Positions 1 to 5,783 of a stretch of 6,660 nucleotides of DNA are shown piece after piece (within the stretch, counting starts at the first letter, position 1; every line of letters starts with the position of its first letter). The stretch is from Gammaproteobacteria bacterium. GTDB lineage: Bacteria; Pseudomonadota; Gammaproteobacteria; GRL18. A program made the position numbers and the translations under genes. The notes below the pieces were generated by a model. That model made no database searches and was not told the origin of the DNA. It saw nothing but the letters and a program-made list of their open reading frames with translations. The stretch lies in contig DAOVUK010000186.1 in NCBI GenBank assembly GCA_030632625.1, forward strand, positions 1-6,660, in the 5' to 3' direction.

Positions 1-369
1 ATGCAGTTTAGCACCGGCTTTCGCTTGTGCGGCATCAAATGTTTGATCGGCAGGAATCATTTTCTGCTTAGCAAAATAACCAGACATCAGGGTAATTTCT
101 TCTTCAGTATAGCCCTTGGCGATACGGCTCATGATGGTTGAATAGCGGCCTTCAGGATCCTGATAGTTTGTCATCGCTTCGACGAAGTATTCTGCTGACA
201 TGCCTGCGAGTGAAGGTGTTGCTGGTCCGACACTGCTTCCATCCGTACCATGACAACCAGCACAAGAATTGGCCAGGTCTAATGCACTTGCAGTGCCAGA
301 CCAGCTGTTTCCTGAAACTGCTAACCCCCCGAGTACTATTAAGCCCAGTACTTTTTTATTTAGTTTCAT
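1..369 (-). CDS. fccA: Flavocytochrome c sulfide dehydrogenase, cytochrome subunit (partial, 3' end off window)
   Basis: FccA is the periplasmic c-type cytochrome partner of the flavoprotein FccB; together they oxidise sulfide and pass electrons to soluble cytochromes. The window shows the first 123 codons, open to the left edge. A signal peptide (residues 1-29, cleavage expected after TASA) precedes a class I haem site, CAGCH at 36-40. After it come GPATPSLAG (48-56) and STIMSRIAKGY (77-87), where Met80 is the likely axial ligand. The order NSCAGCHG, SVGPA.PS, STIM.RIAKGY and GAKLH at the edge matches my memory of Allochromatium FccA, in which a second haem motif follows directly. Here that second haem, and any fccB, would lie off the window. 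The start is clear: AAGGAGG sits 4 bases upstream of the ATG. It is the third gene of the minus-strand unit, about 117 bases after the ankyrin gene. A cytochrome c4-like protein is the main alternative. Confidence 0.85.
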   Translation of the reverse strand, partial: MKLNKKVLGLIVLGGLAVSGNSWSGTASALDLANSCAGCHGTDGSSVGPATPSLAGMSAEYFVEAMTNYQDPEGRYSTIMSRIAKGYTEEEITLMSGYFAKQKMIPADQTFDAAQAKAGAKLH

Positions 370-373
370 AGGT

Positions 374-380
374 CCTCCTT
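374..380 (-). promoter_or_regulatory. Ribosome binding site of fccA
   Basis: Read on the minus strand this is AAGGAGG followed by ACCT and the ATG at 369-367. It is the strongest Shine-Dalgarno sequence in the window and fixes the fccA start. It suggests that this cytochrome is translated more strongly than the two genes upstream of it. Confidence 0.85.
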
Positions 381-401
381 AGGTGACCGTTTTTTCAAAA
401 T

Positions 402-417
402 TTGATCATAAGATCAT
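402..417 (-). promoter_or_regulatory. Inverted repeat upstream of fccA, possible operator
   Basis: The minus strand reads ATGATCTTATGATCAA, containing the perfect arms TGATC and GATCA around a 4-base centre. It lies about 33-48 bases before the fccA start. The half-sites TTGAT and ATCAt recall FNR/CRP-type sites, but the spacer between them is 6 rather than the 4 expected for FNR. The same stretch contains TATGAT, which could serve as a -10 box, although no good -35 is seen. Either reading would give fccA its own control inside the operon. This is a sequence observation only. Confidence 0.25.
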
Positions 418-486
418 GGGTGTAACTTCTTTTCTAATTGACTGAAAAGAAAAGCCTTGTAAACCGGTATATGAAATAACGTTCAT

Positions 487-1479
487 TCATTTACGTTTTC
501 TGGGTCTACTATCAAATTGATAAACTTTCTTAGCATAATCCAGCCCGGAAAGTCCATCATTATCTTTTATGTTCGGATCTGCGCCATATTGGTACAGTAG
601 GGTAGCCGCTTCAAAATTTCTTTGAATATAAGCTTCCATTACGGCAGTACTGCCATCGATATCCTGATGATTAGGATCGGCACCATTATCCAGTAATAGT
701 TTCATTGCCTTGAGTTCATTGGCTTCACTCGCCCAGAAAAGTGCTGTGGAACCATCGTTACTTTGTGCTTCAATACTACAACCGCGATTAAGCAGTACTT
801 TGATAATTTCTATCTGGCCATGAGATGCTGCAACCATCAGTGCACTGCCGTCATCTTTATTGCGTATTTCAGTATTAGCACCAGCCTCTAGTAGAATATC
901 AATGATTTCTAAATAACCTCTCTGGGCTGCAGCCATCAATGCAGTATTACCATTTTTATCCTGAGTGTCAATATTTGCACCGTTTGCGATGAGCAGCTGC
1001 AATACCTCAGGGTGGTTATAAATACTGGCCATCATTAAAGCATCCCATCCTGCTCGTGTTTTATGCTGGGTCTTGGCACCTTTTTTTAATAATAAGGAGG
1101 TGAGTTCCAGATACCCGCCTTCAGCAGCAAAAGTGAGTGCTGTACAACCTGGTTTAGTGAGGTAATTGACATCAGCACCTTTGGCAATAAGTAATTCAGC
1201 GACATCATCGCTGCCTTCTTCAATGGCAAACATCAGGGCAGTCTTGCCATAACGGCCATGTGAATCAACACTGACATTCTGCTCCAGGAGTGATTTAACC
1301 GTATCAATGTCACCCACCATGGAGGCCTGCATGAGATCTTTTTCCTGGGGTGTCGGATCAAGCCACTTGGTTTTAGCGGCATAAACACTATTAGCAATAA
1401 AGCATATGCCAATGCACAGGATCAGGCGGCCTAAAATTGTGTTGGTTTTTTTTATTTTAAAAAAATTATTAAGCATCAT
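487..1479 (-). CDS. Secreted (periplasmic) ankyrin-repeat protein
   Basis: This encodes a 330-aa protein. Residues 1-34 form a signal peptide: a basic n-region with KIKK, a hydrophobic core (about 15-29, ILGRLILCIGICFIA) and likely cleavage after NSVYA. About eight ankyrin repeats of 33 residues follow (roughly 45-308), with the usual G-TAL-A-G-E-LL-GA pattern, such as GNTALMAAAQRG (177-188). A short capping segment and a basic tail, SRPRKRK, end the protein. Ankyrin repeats bind proteins and have no catalytic role of their own. The gene overlaps the tetraheme cytochrome gene by 11 bases, implying translational coupling, and is followed by fccA. The known precedent is AnkB of Pseudomonas aeruginosa, an exported ankyrin protein supporting the catalase KatB. 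A scaffold or maturation role for the cytochromes here is inference. In-frame starts also exist at 1476, 1494 and 1515 and a TTG at 1521; I prefer 1479 because AGAAG lies 6 bases upstream and the signal peptide has normal length. The 1515 ATG, with AAAGG upstream, remains possible. Confidence 0.88.
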   Translation of the reverse strand: MMLNNFFKIKKTNTILGRLILCIGICFIANSVYAAKTKWLDPTPQEKDLMQASMVGDIDTVKSLLEQNVSVDSHGRYGKTALMFAIEEGSDDVAELLIAKGADVNYLTKPGCTALTFAAEGGYLELTSLLLKKGAKTQHKTRAGWDALMMASIYNHPEVLQLLIANGANIDTQDKNGNTALMAAAQRGYLEIIDILLEAGANTEIRNKDDGSALMVAASHGQIEIIKVLLNRGCSIEAQSNDGSTALFWASEANELKAMKLLLDNGADPNHQDIDGSTAVMEAYIQRNFEAATLLYQYGADPNIKDNDGLSGLDYAKKVYQFDSRPRKRK

Positions 1480-2047
1480 TAGTGTCTTCTTCATCAGGTT
1501 CGTCCGGCTCTTCATGGGCAATACCTTTATGGCAGTCGATGCAGGTTTGTCCTTTTAATTGTGCACGAGGGTGTTTTTTACGTGCCATCCGATCCTGTTC
1601 ACTGAATGCCATATTGTCATAGTCATGGCAATTGCGACACTCTCTGGAGTCTGAGGCTTTCATTTTTGCCCAGACGCGTGATGCCATGTCCCAGCGATGC
1701 TGCTCATACTTTTCCGGAGTATCAATGGTGCCGAGAATTTCATGCATAACATCTTTGTAGGCAAGTATTTTTGCTTTCATTTTTGGGAAAAACTGCGTGG
1801 GCACATGACAATCAGAACAGGTTGCCTGAACGCCGGATGCATTTTTGTAATGAAGGGTTTCTTTGTATTCTTCCAGGTTGACTTTCATACTATGACAGGA
1901 GGTACAAAATTCCATTGAATTGGTATAGGCCAGAATAGAATTAAATCCGGCAAAGGAAATCACACCTGCAAAAAATATGATGAGGATAAAGACGATGTTC
2001 TTTCGGGCGAAAAGAGGCCGATTATTTGATGACTTTTCATCAGTCAT
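1469..2047 (-). CDS. NapC/NirT-family membrane-anchored tetraheme cytochrome c
   Basis: This encodes a 192-aa protein, a normal size for NapC/NirT/NrfH cytochromes, which exchange electrons between membrane quinols and periplasmic partners. One N-terminal helix (17-39) anchors it, and the remainder is periplasmic. Four haem-binding motifs are visible: CTSCH (48-52), CSDCH (77-81), CRNCH (137-141) and CIDCH (169-173). Typical family features include Met54 just after the first motif and KGIAH (174-178) after the fourth, where His178 is a likely haem ligand. The acidic tail after residue 178 (EEPDEPDEEDTNDA) is unusual and could dock basic partners. The frame is open upstream to 2131, but the ATG at 2047 fits the family length and has AGGA 8 bases before it. 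It heads the unit with the ankyrin gene and fccA. No nap, nir or nrf reductase gene is present, so a role in sulfide-derived electron flow is inferred; the subfamily is not resolved. Confidence 0.93.
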   Translation of the reverse strand: MTDEKSSNNRPLFARKNIVFILIIFFAGVISFAGFNSILAYTNSMEFCTSCHSMKVNLEEYKETLHYKNASGVQATCSDCHVPTQFFPKMKAKILAYKDVMHEILGTIDTPEKYEQHRWDMASRVWAKMKASDSRECRNCHDYDNMAFSEQDRMARKKHPRAQLKGQTCIDCHKGIAHEEPDEPDEEDTNDA

Positions 2048-2136
2048 TATTTTTTTCCTGTTCTTATGTGGATAAGAGCCGTTTCTGAGAAACTTATTAT
2101 TAGAGGCTCGAAAAGTATCAGAACAAAGCAATTCAT

Positions 2137-2142
2137 ATCATA
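2137..2142 (-). promoter_or_regulatory. Candidate -10 box for the cytochrome operon
   Basis: The minus strand reads TATGAT here, one mismatch from TATAAT, about 90 bases before the start of the tetraheme cytochrome gene. The sequence 17 bases upstream falls in the C-rich stretch and gives no recognisable -35, so transcription would need an activator or another sigma factor. This is a tentative call. Confidence 0.2.
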
Positions 2143-2300
2143 ATTTATGGGTCTGCAGGGGGGGCGCAGTGATCAAAAATTATCAATTCGAATGGCTTCA
2201 ATTCTGATTGAACTTATTAGTGCATTTGTTATGCCAATTAAAAAATACTTTGAATCACCTGAAATAGCAAGGAATTTAAGTGATAATTATTAGAAAAATA

Positions 2301-2358
2301 AAAATTATTTGTCATACAAGGCTATTTGTCATACCGGGATGTCATGACAAATAATTTT
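2301..2358. repeat. 15-bp perfect inverted repeat with 28-base loop
   Basis: AAAATTATTTGTCAT at 2301-2315 is the exact reverse complement of 2344-2358. It could form a cruciform or transcript hairpin, or it may simply reflect oppositely oriented protein-binding sites. It lacks the GC-rich stem and T-run of an intrinsic terminator. The loop contains another TATTTGTCATAC copy. Confidence 0.65.
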
Positions 2359-2367
2359 GTCATGACA
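2340..2367. promoter_or_regulatory. Two perfect TGTCATGACA palindromes
   Basis: The 10-bp palindrome TGTCATGACA occurs at 2340-2349 and again at 2358-2367, with centres 18 bases apart. The second ends one base before a TTGACC box, as expected for an activator or repressor touching RNA polymerase. A dimeric regulator is the natural reading, but its identity cannot be told from this window. Confidence 0.5.
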
Positions 2368-2368
2368 T

Positions 2369-2397
2369 TTGACCCTTGTTTTAATTTCTTCTTTAAG
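2369..2397 (+). promoter_or_regulatory. Candidate sigma-70 promoter for the plus-strand unit
   Basis: TTGACC (2369-2374) and TTTAAG (2392-2397) are 17 bases apart and match 9 of 12 consensus positions. The TGTCATGACA palindrome directly upstream would place a bound protein next to the -35. Transcription would start near 2404, giving a leader of about 115 bases that includes the ATTTGTTAT motif at 2481-2489. Confidence 0.3.
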
Positions 2398-2456
2398 TCC
2401 GGAGTTTGAAATAACAAAATCGCCAGGCAGCTCAAATTTTTTTCTTAAAAAGACAC

Positions 2457-2462
2457 TATAAT
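2457..2462 (+). promoter_or_regulatory. Candidate consensus -10 box (TATAAT)
   Basis: This is an exact TATAAT located 56 bases before the TTG start of the large gene. The expected -35 position (about 2434-2439, AAATTT) is poor, although the DNA upstream is A/T-tract rich and could act as an UP-like element. It is an alternative or second promoter for the plus-strand unit. Confidence 0.3.
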
Positions 2463-2504
2463 TTATATGAGTCTGCAATTATTTGTTATATTTTAAATGA
2501 TCAG

Positions 2505-2509
2505 CAGGA
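2505..2509 (+). promoter_or_regulatory. Ribosome binding site supporting a TTG start
   Basis: CAGGA lies 9 bases before the TTG at 2519. The first in-frame ATG, at 2570, has only GGA two bases upstream, which is too close. This favours the TTG start. Confidence 0.55.
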
Positions 2510-2518
2510 TTTTTAAGA

Positions 2519-5500
2519 TTGAAGCAGGACAAACTCCTGGAAAAAAGCATTTCAGAGATTAACTGGATTATGAGCTTAGATAAAAAAAGAGAGAAAAAAG
2601 TTAAGTCTAAACAGCGTGGTGAATATAAGGTTGTTTTTAAAGGTCATCTGCTGCCTGGTTTTGATAAAGAACAGGTGGTGATTAATATTGCCCGCTTGAC
2701 AAAATTACCTCTAGAGAAAATAGAGAAGAAATTTTTTTCCGGTAAAGTAGTGATAATACGCAGAGCTGAAGACGAAGCATATGCTCAGAAGCTGCAGCAA
2801 TTATTTACCAGAGCCGGTCTTGAAGTGTTTATTCTTAAAGATCTGACCAGGCAGATCGAACAGAACATCAAGCTTCCCCCCGGAAAATCAACAAATCTTA
2901 AAAAATTTATAAGCAGAAATATCCGCCTGATCATTGCCGCTGTTTTATGTGCAGTGCTTATTGTTGTGGGGGTTGAACTCTGGAATAAATACAATATCAA
3001 TGTTGAAGCGCCGGATGAAATTATCGATATTGAATCTTCTCTTGCCAATAAGCCGCTGTTGTTTCTGGCCCATATTAATCTGCAACGCTTGTTATCACGG
3101 CGGAATTATTTTGTTAACGATTCAGATGCTTTGCCCGGTACTCAATCGACATTCTATAGACAATTAAAAAATGCCGGCATTGAGCCGGAAAAATCAATCA
3201 GGCAAATCTTAACGAGTGCTTATATTGAAGATCAGCAGCTTATTTCACAGACAATTTTGCTGGGCCATTTTACGGTCGATTCAGTAAAAAGATTCTTTGT
3301 TGACAATTATCATGGTGAAGTACTCCCGGATGCGGATTTTATTCGCCTGCGAATTTCACAAATTGATGATAGTTCCTGTGAAAAAGGCAATTTTATGGAA
3401 TTATCCATTGAACCGGAGCGTATTTTAATTTCAACTTATGGTCATCTGAATGAGCTGCATCAATTACTCAGTCTGTCTCCCGGGAAAGTAACTGATTTGA
3501 GCAACTGGAAACAATATCAACATGACAAGCTGGTGAGTCTTGCTTTCTTTAACGCAAAGAGTTTTAAGCCAGAGATACTTTATCCAAAGAAGAATAAATC
3601 AGGACAGGGAATGCTGTCAACTTCCGGACTGACAAGGATAATGGCTGAGAATCTTATCAATGCCAATGAATCGATGGACAGTCTTTTTGCCAGTGTCGGC
3701 CTGCAGCTGCTGCCGCCGTCAGGTTTGTTTGATGTGACTTTAAACAGCAAGAATCAGGTGTGGCTGAAGCAAACACGGAGTGACCTGTTGAAACAGCTTA
3801 AAGAGATGAAGAACAACAGTTCTGGTCTGCTTAATCTGCAGCTTTTATTGAGCAAAATTGCCCTGCAGCAAAATGTCCAGCCTGATTTACGAGAAAATTC
3901 TGATGGCGAGATGGGTCAGCTGTCAATGACAATCGAACTGGATAGCGGCTTTAGACAATCAATAGAAGCCTCCCTTAGTGAATTGCTGGAAATGTTTTTT
4001 AGTTTAGAGCCTTCAGCGTTTGGTATAGAGTCTTCAACCGTGGGTATAGAGTCTTCAGCGTTTGGTATAGAGTCTTCAACCGTGGGTATAGAGTCTTCAA
4101 CGTTTGGTATTGATGGCTCATCTATAGACCAATCCAATGTACAGGAAAAACTCGATACTGCCCCATTGAAATACTGGCCGCAATATAAGCCGGCAGAATT
4201 AAAACCCTTTAATGAAGCCCTCGATAAATTCTTTAAGCCGGCCTGGATAGAAGGCCCTTTTGCTGTTGCCATTGATGAGCTTTTATTAGAGTCCCATCAG
4301 GATGGTGATCAGGTGATTCTCCAGCTTAGAGGAAAAGCGCAAAATATTGATAATTTGGGCAGGCAGCAGGCAACATTAACAGTGACAGGGGTGCATGATC
4401 AGCAGGGGAAAAACTTACTGGATAAAATGAAATGTAGTCAGTCTGCTTTTTCGGATGATGAATTTTTTACCAGCCTGGGTGGATTAAGAACGGCTTATCA
4501 TGGTGATAAAGAGATAAGCTACAATGAGCTGGAAGTTCGACAAAAAGTTAAACTGAAAACAGGCATAAAATTTTCGCAGGTTAAATCGTTAAAAGGGGTG
4601 ATTGAATTAAATTTAGCCACACAGACTCAAAGCAGGCAATTTGCCAGAACAGCTCAAAATAAAATACTGACTGAATATGACAGCCGGATATTATTCAAAG
4701 CCGCTGCTGCGGATACTCTTTCCTACGTCATTTCAGGCAATGAAAAAAAAGTGCTGACAGTGCGTGCCTTAAATAATAAGAAACAGTATCTGAGTCGTAT
4801 CAGCCGTTCATCTATAGCTAATTTGTTTGGCCGTGGGCACTTGGTGACAGAAACATATCAGGGTGAAATTGCTTTTATTGAAGTTGTGTATGCCGTGCAG
4901 CAGGTGAAAATAAATTATCCCTTTGCTATCTCAAAATTTCCGCCCTACCCCTTGGAAGATCAATGGAAATTTGAGCCTGAAATGATTAAATTATCCTCGG
5001 TGGCAAACTGGGTTAAAAATTATCAGGATCTGGAGCCTCTGAGCCTGACTCAGAAACGCAACTGGCATGGAGAAATGCAGGCCTCATGGCATGATGGAGC
5101 ATTAAACCTGGCATTATTTGCTCTAAAAACCAGTAAAAACCGGGGAACAACCGGGCAGTTGATGATAAAGACACCGCTTATTGATGAGCTTCGACATAAC
5201 CTGTCTGCACTGGAAGTGTATTTTCGCTATCCTCAGGTGACTGAAAATGGTGATGTAGGCCGCTCGTATTATTACCCGCTTAAAGCAAAAGGCTATTATA
5301 TGAACGGGGAGTTTATTACGGATAAAGATAAACCATATATGGATGGTCAGCTTGCTTTTACATTGCCCTATAAAAATGAACAAGCACCGCTGACTGAGAT
5401 CAATGGTGATATCATTATCCATTTACCCGTATCAAAGCATGGCAGTACCTACACCGATATGAGCATTGGTGCTCTGTGGGAAGATGAGGGAGTCAGGGCT

Positions 5501-5752
5501 AAGATTGTGCGCCTGGGTAATGAAATTATGGAATTTGAAGTGCTCAGTAATCGTGATCGACTGCTGCAGATTACTTTAATTGATTCTAAAAATCAGCGAA
5601 TTTCGACAACAGATATTCACTATGGTTTAGATACACAGGGTAGAGGTGGAAATATTATAGTGAACTATCATGGTGTTCCGGTTAAAGCCATTTTAACGGT
5701 CTCTGAAGGACAGCAGACTAAACGTTATCCGTTTAAGTTACAATTAGAGTAA
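2519..5752 (+). CDS. Giant single-pass membrane protein of unknown function
   Basis: This encodes 1077 aa that I do not recognise as a named family. Residues about 36-108 (YKVVFKGHLLPGF, then FFSGKVVI, then LFTRAGLEV) resemble a small domain seen at the N-terminus of various gammaproteobacterial membrane proteins, by memory of its YKVVF.G.L.PG...EQV and FSGK pattern. A basic stretch precedes one membrane helix (about 137-154), so the domain should be cytoplasmic and the following roughly 920 residues periplasmic. That region has two cysteines near 287 and 650. Residues 499-533 hold a Ser/Gly/Glu tandem repeat that may be a linker between an N-terminal half (about 178-490) and a C-terminal half (about 550-1077). 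The last 150 residues look beta-rich. No catalytic, haem or transport motif is evident. The TTG start is chosen for its Shine-Dalgarno; an ATG at 2570 would remove only 17 residues. It is followed after 31 bases by the methyltransferase-like gene, probably in one transcript. Confidence 0.9.
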   Translation: MKQDKLLEKSISEINWIMSLDKKREKKVKSKQRGEYKVVFKGHLLPGFDKEQVVINIARLTKLPLEKIEKKFFSGKVVIIRRAEDEAYAQKLQQLFTRAGLEVFILKDLTRQIEQNIKLPPGKSTNLKKFISRNIRLIIAAVLCAVLIVVGVELWNKYNINVEAPDEIIDIESSLANKPLLFLAHINLQRLLSRRNYFVNDSDALPGTQSTFYRQLKNAGIEPEKSIRQILTSAYIEDQQLISQTILLGHFTVDSVKRFFVDNYHGEVLPDADFIRLRISQIDDSSCEKGNFMELSIEPERILISTYGHLNELHQLLSLSPGKVTDLSNWKQYQHDKLVSLAFFNAKSFKPEILYPKKNKSGQGMLSTSGLTRIMAENLINANESMDSLFASVGLQLLPPSGLFDVTLNSKNQVWLKQTRSDLLKQLKEMKNNSSGLLNLQLLLSKIALQQNVQPDLRENSDGEMGQLSMTIELDSGFRQSIEASLSELLEMFFSLEPSAFGIESSTVGIESSAFGIESSTVGIESSTFGIDGSSIDQSNVQEKLDTAPLKYWPQYKPAELKPFNEALDKFFKPAWIEGPFAVAIDELLLESHQDGDQVILQLRGKAQNIDNLGRQQATLTVTGVHDQQGKNLLDKMKCSQSAFSDDEFFTSLGGLRTAYHGDKEISYNELEVRQKVKLKTGIKFSQVKSLKGVIELNLATQTQSRQFARTAQNKILTEYDSRILFKAAAADTLSYVISGNEKKVLTVRALNNKKQYLSRISRSSIANLFGRGHLVTETYQGEIAFIEVVYAVQQVKINYPFAISKFPPYPLEDQWKFEPEMIKLSSVANWVKNYQDLEPLSLTQKRNWHGEMQASWHDGALNLALFALKTSKNRGTTGQLMIKTPLIDELRHNLSALEVYFRYPQVTENGDVGRSYYYPLKAKGYYMNGEFITDKDKPYMDGQLAFTLPYKNEQAPLTEINGDIIIHLPVSKHGSTYTDMSIGALWEDEGVRAKIVRLGNEIMEFEVLSNRDRLLQITLIDSKNQRISTTDIHYGLDTQGRGGNIIVNYHGVPVKAILTVSEGQQTKRYPFKLQLE
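4013..4117 (+). repeat. Five 21-bp coding tandem repeats, including a perfect 42-bp duplication
   Basis: Units at 4013-4033, 4034-4054, 4055-4075, 4076-4096 and 4097-4117 encode SAFGIES, STVGIES, SAFGIES, STVGIES and the diverged STFGIDG. Units 1+2 are identical in DNA to units 3+4, so a 42-base block is duplicated without a single change. Every unit is in frame, so gain or loss of copies lengthens or shortens a linker without a frameshift. Perfect identity implies recent duplication. Confidence 0.95.
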
Positions 5753-5772
5753 CGGCAAGTTACAGACAACTT

Positions 5773-5777
5773 AAGGA
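5773..5777 (+). promoter_or_regulatory. Ribosome binding site deciding a TTG start
   Basis: AAGGA lies 6 bases before TTG at 5784. The nearest ATG, at 5796, is 18 bases away from it and too far for normal initiation, so the TTG is the likely start of the methyltransferase-like gene. Confidence 0.7.
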
Positions 5778-5783
5778 AAAAAT

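Larger units (their letters stand above)
2224..2489. repeat. Cluster of ATTTGTYAT motifs, possible regulator-binding array
   Basis: Six copies of ATTTGTYAT, or one-base variants, occur within 266 bases. They lie at 2224-2232 (T variant), 2307-2315, 2324-2332, 2344-2352 (reverse orientation), 2355-2363 (first base changed) and 2481-2489 (T variant). Two copies are extended to a perfect 12-base direct repeat, TATTTGTCATAC, at 2306-2317 and 2323-2334. The last copy matches 13 of 14 bases of 2303-2316 and lies between a TATAAT box and the start of the downstream gene, an operator-like place. TGTCAT resembles a PhoB half-site, but the spacings (17, 13 and 18) are not the 11-base Pho box period. 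The binding protein is unknown. Confidence 0.5.
2048..2518. other. Divergent intergenic region (471 bp), no gene seen
   Basis: This is the control region between the minus-strand cytochrome operon and the plus-strand two-gene unit. It is very AT-rich and I see no convincing coding frame or RNA gene. It holds a run of seven G at 2158-2164, flanked by CTGC and GCAG, a perfect TTCAAT-N4-ATTGAA inverted repeat at 2197-2212, the ATTTGTYAT repeat cluster and three candidate promoter boxes. The repeat cluster and boxes are listed separately. Confidence 0.7.

Noticed and set aside
138..371. Plus-strand 77-aa frame at the left edge
   Set aside because: It lies antisense to fccA, whose minus frame has a signal peptide, haem motif and strong ribosome site; the plus frame shows no domain.
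429..454. CTTTTCT/AGAAAAG hairpin after the ankyrin gene as a terminator
   Set aside because: The stem is weak, the loop is 12 bases and no U-run follows on the minus strand, so read-through into fccA is likely.
1697..1918. Plus-strand 73-aa frame
   Set aside because: It is antisense to the haem-binding part of the tetraheme cytochrome and has no recognisable features.
2301..2358. Intrinsic terminator or CRISPR-like repeats
   Set aside because: The stem is AT-rich with a 28-base loop and no following T-run, and the direct repeats are too few and too short for a CRISPR array.
2310..2363. Pho box (PhoB sites, TGTCAT repeats)
   Set aside because: The half-site matches, but the spacings of 17, 13 and 18 bases do not fit the 11-base Pho box period.
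3916..4272. Minus-strand 118-aa frame with repeated SIPTVED/SIPNAED
   Set aside because: It is the antisense reading of the 21-bp tandem repeat inside the giant gene; the repeat keeps both frames open.
5123..5422. Minus-strand 99-aa frame
   Set aside because: It is a shadow of the giant gene, without ribosome site or domain.
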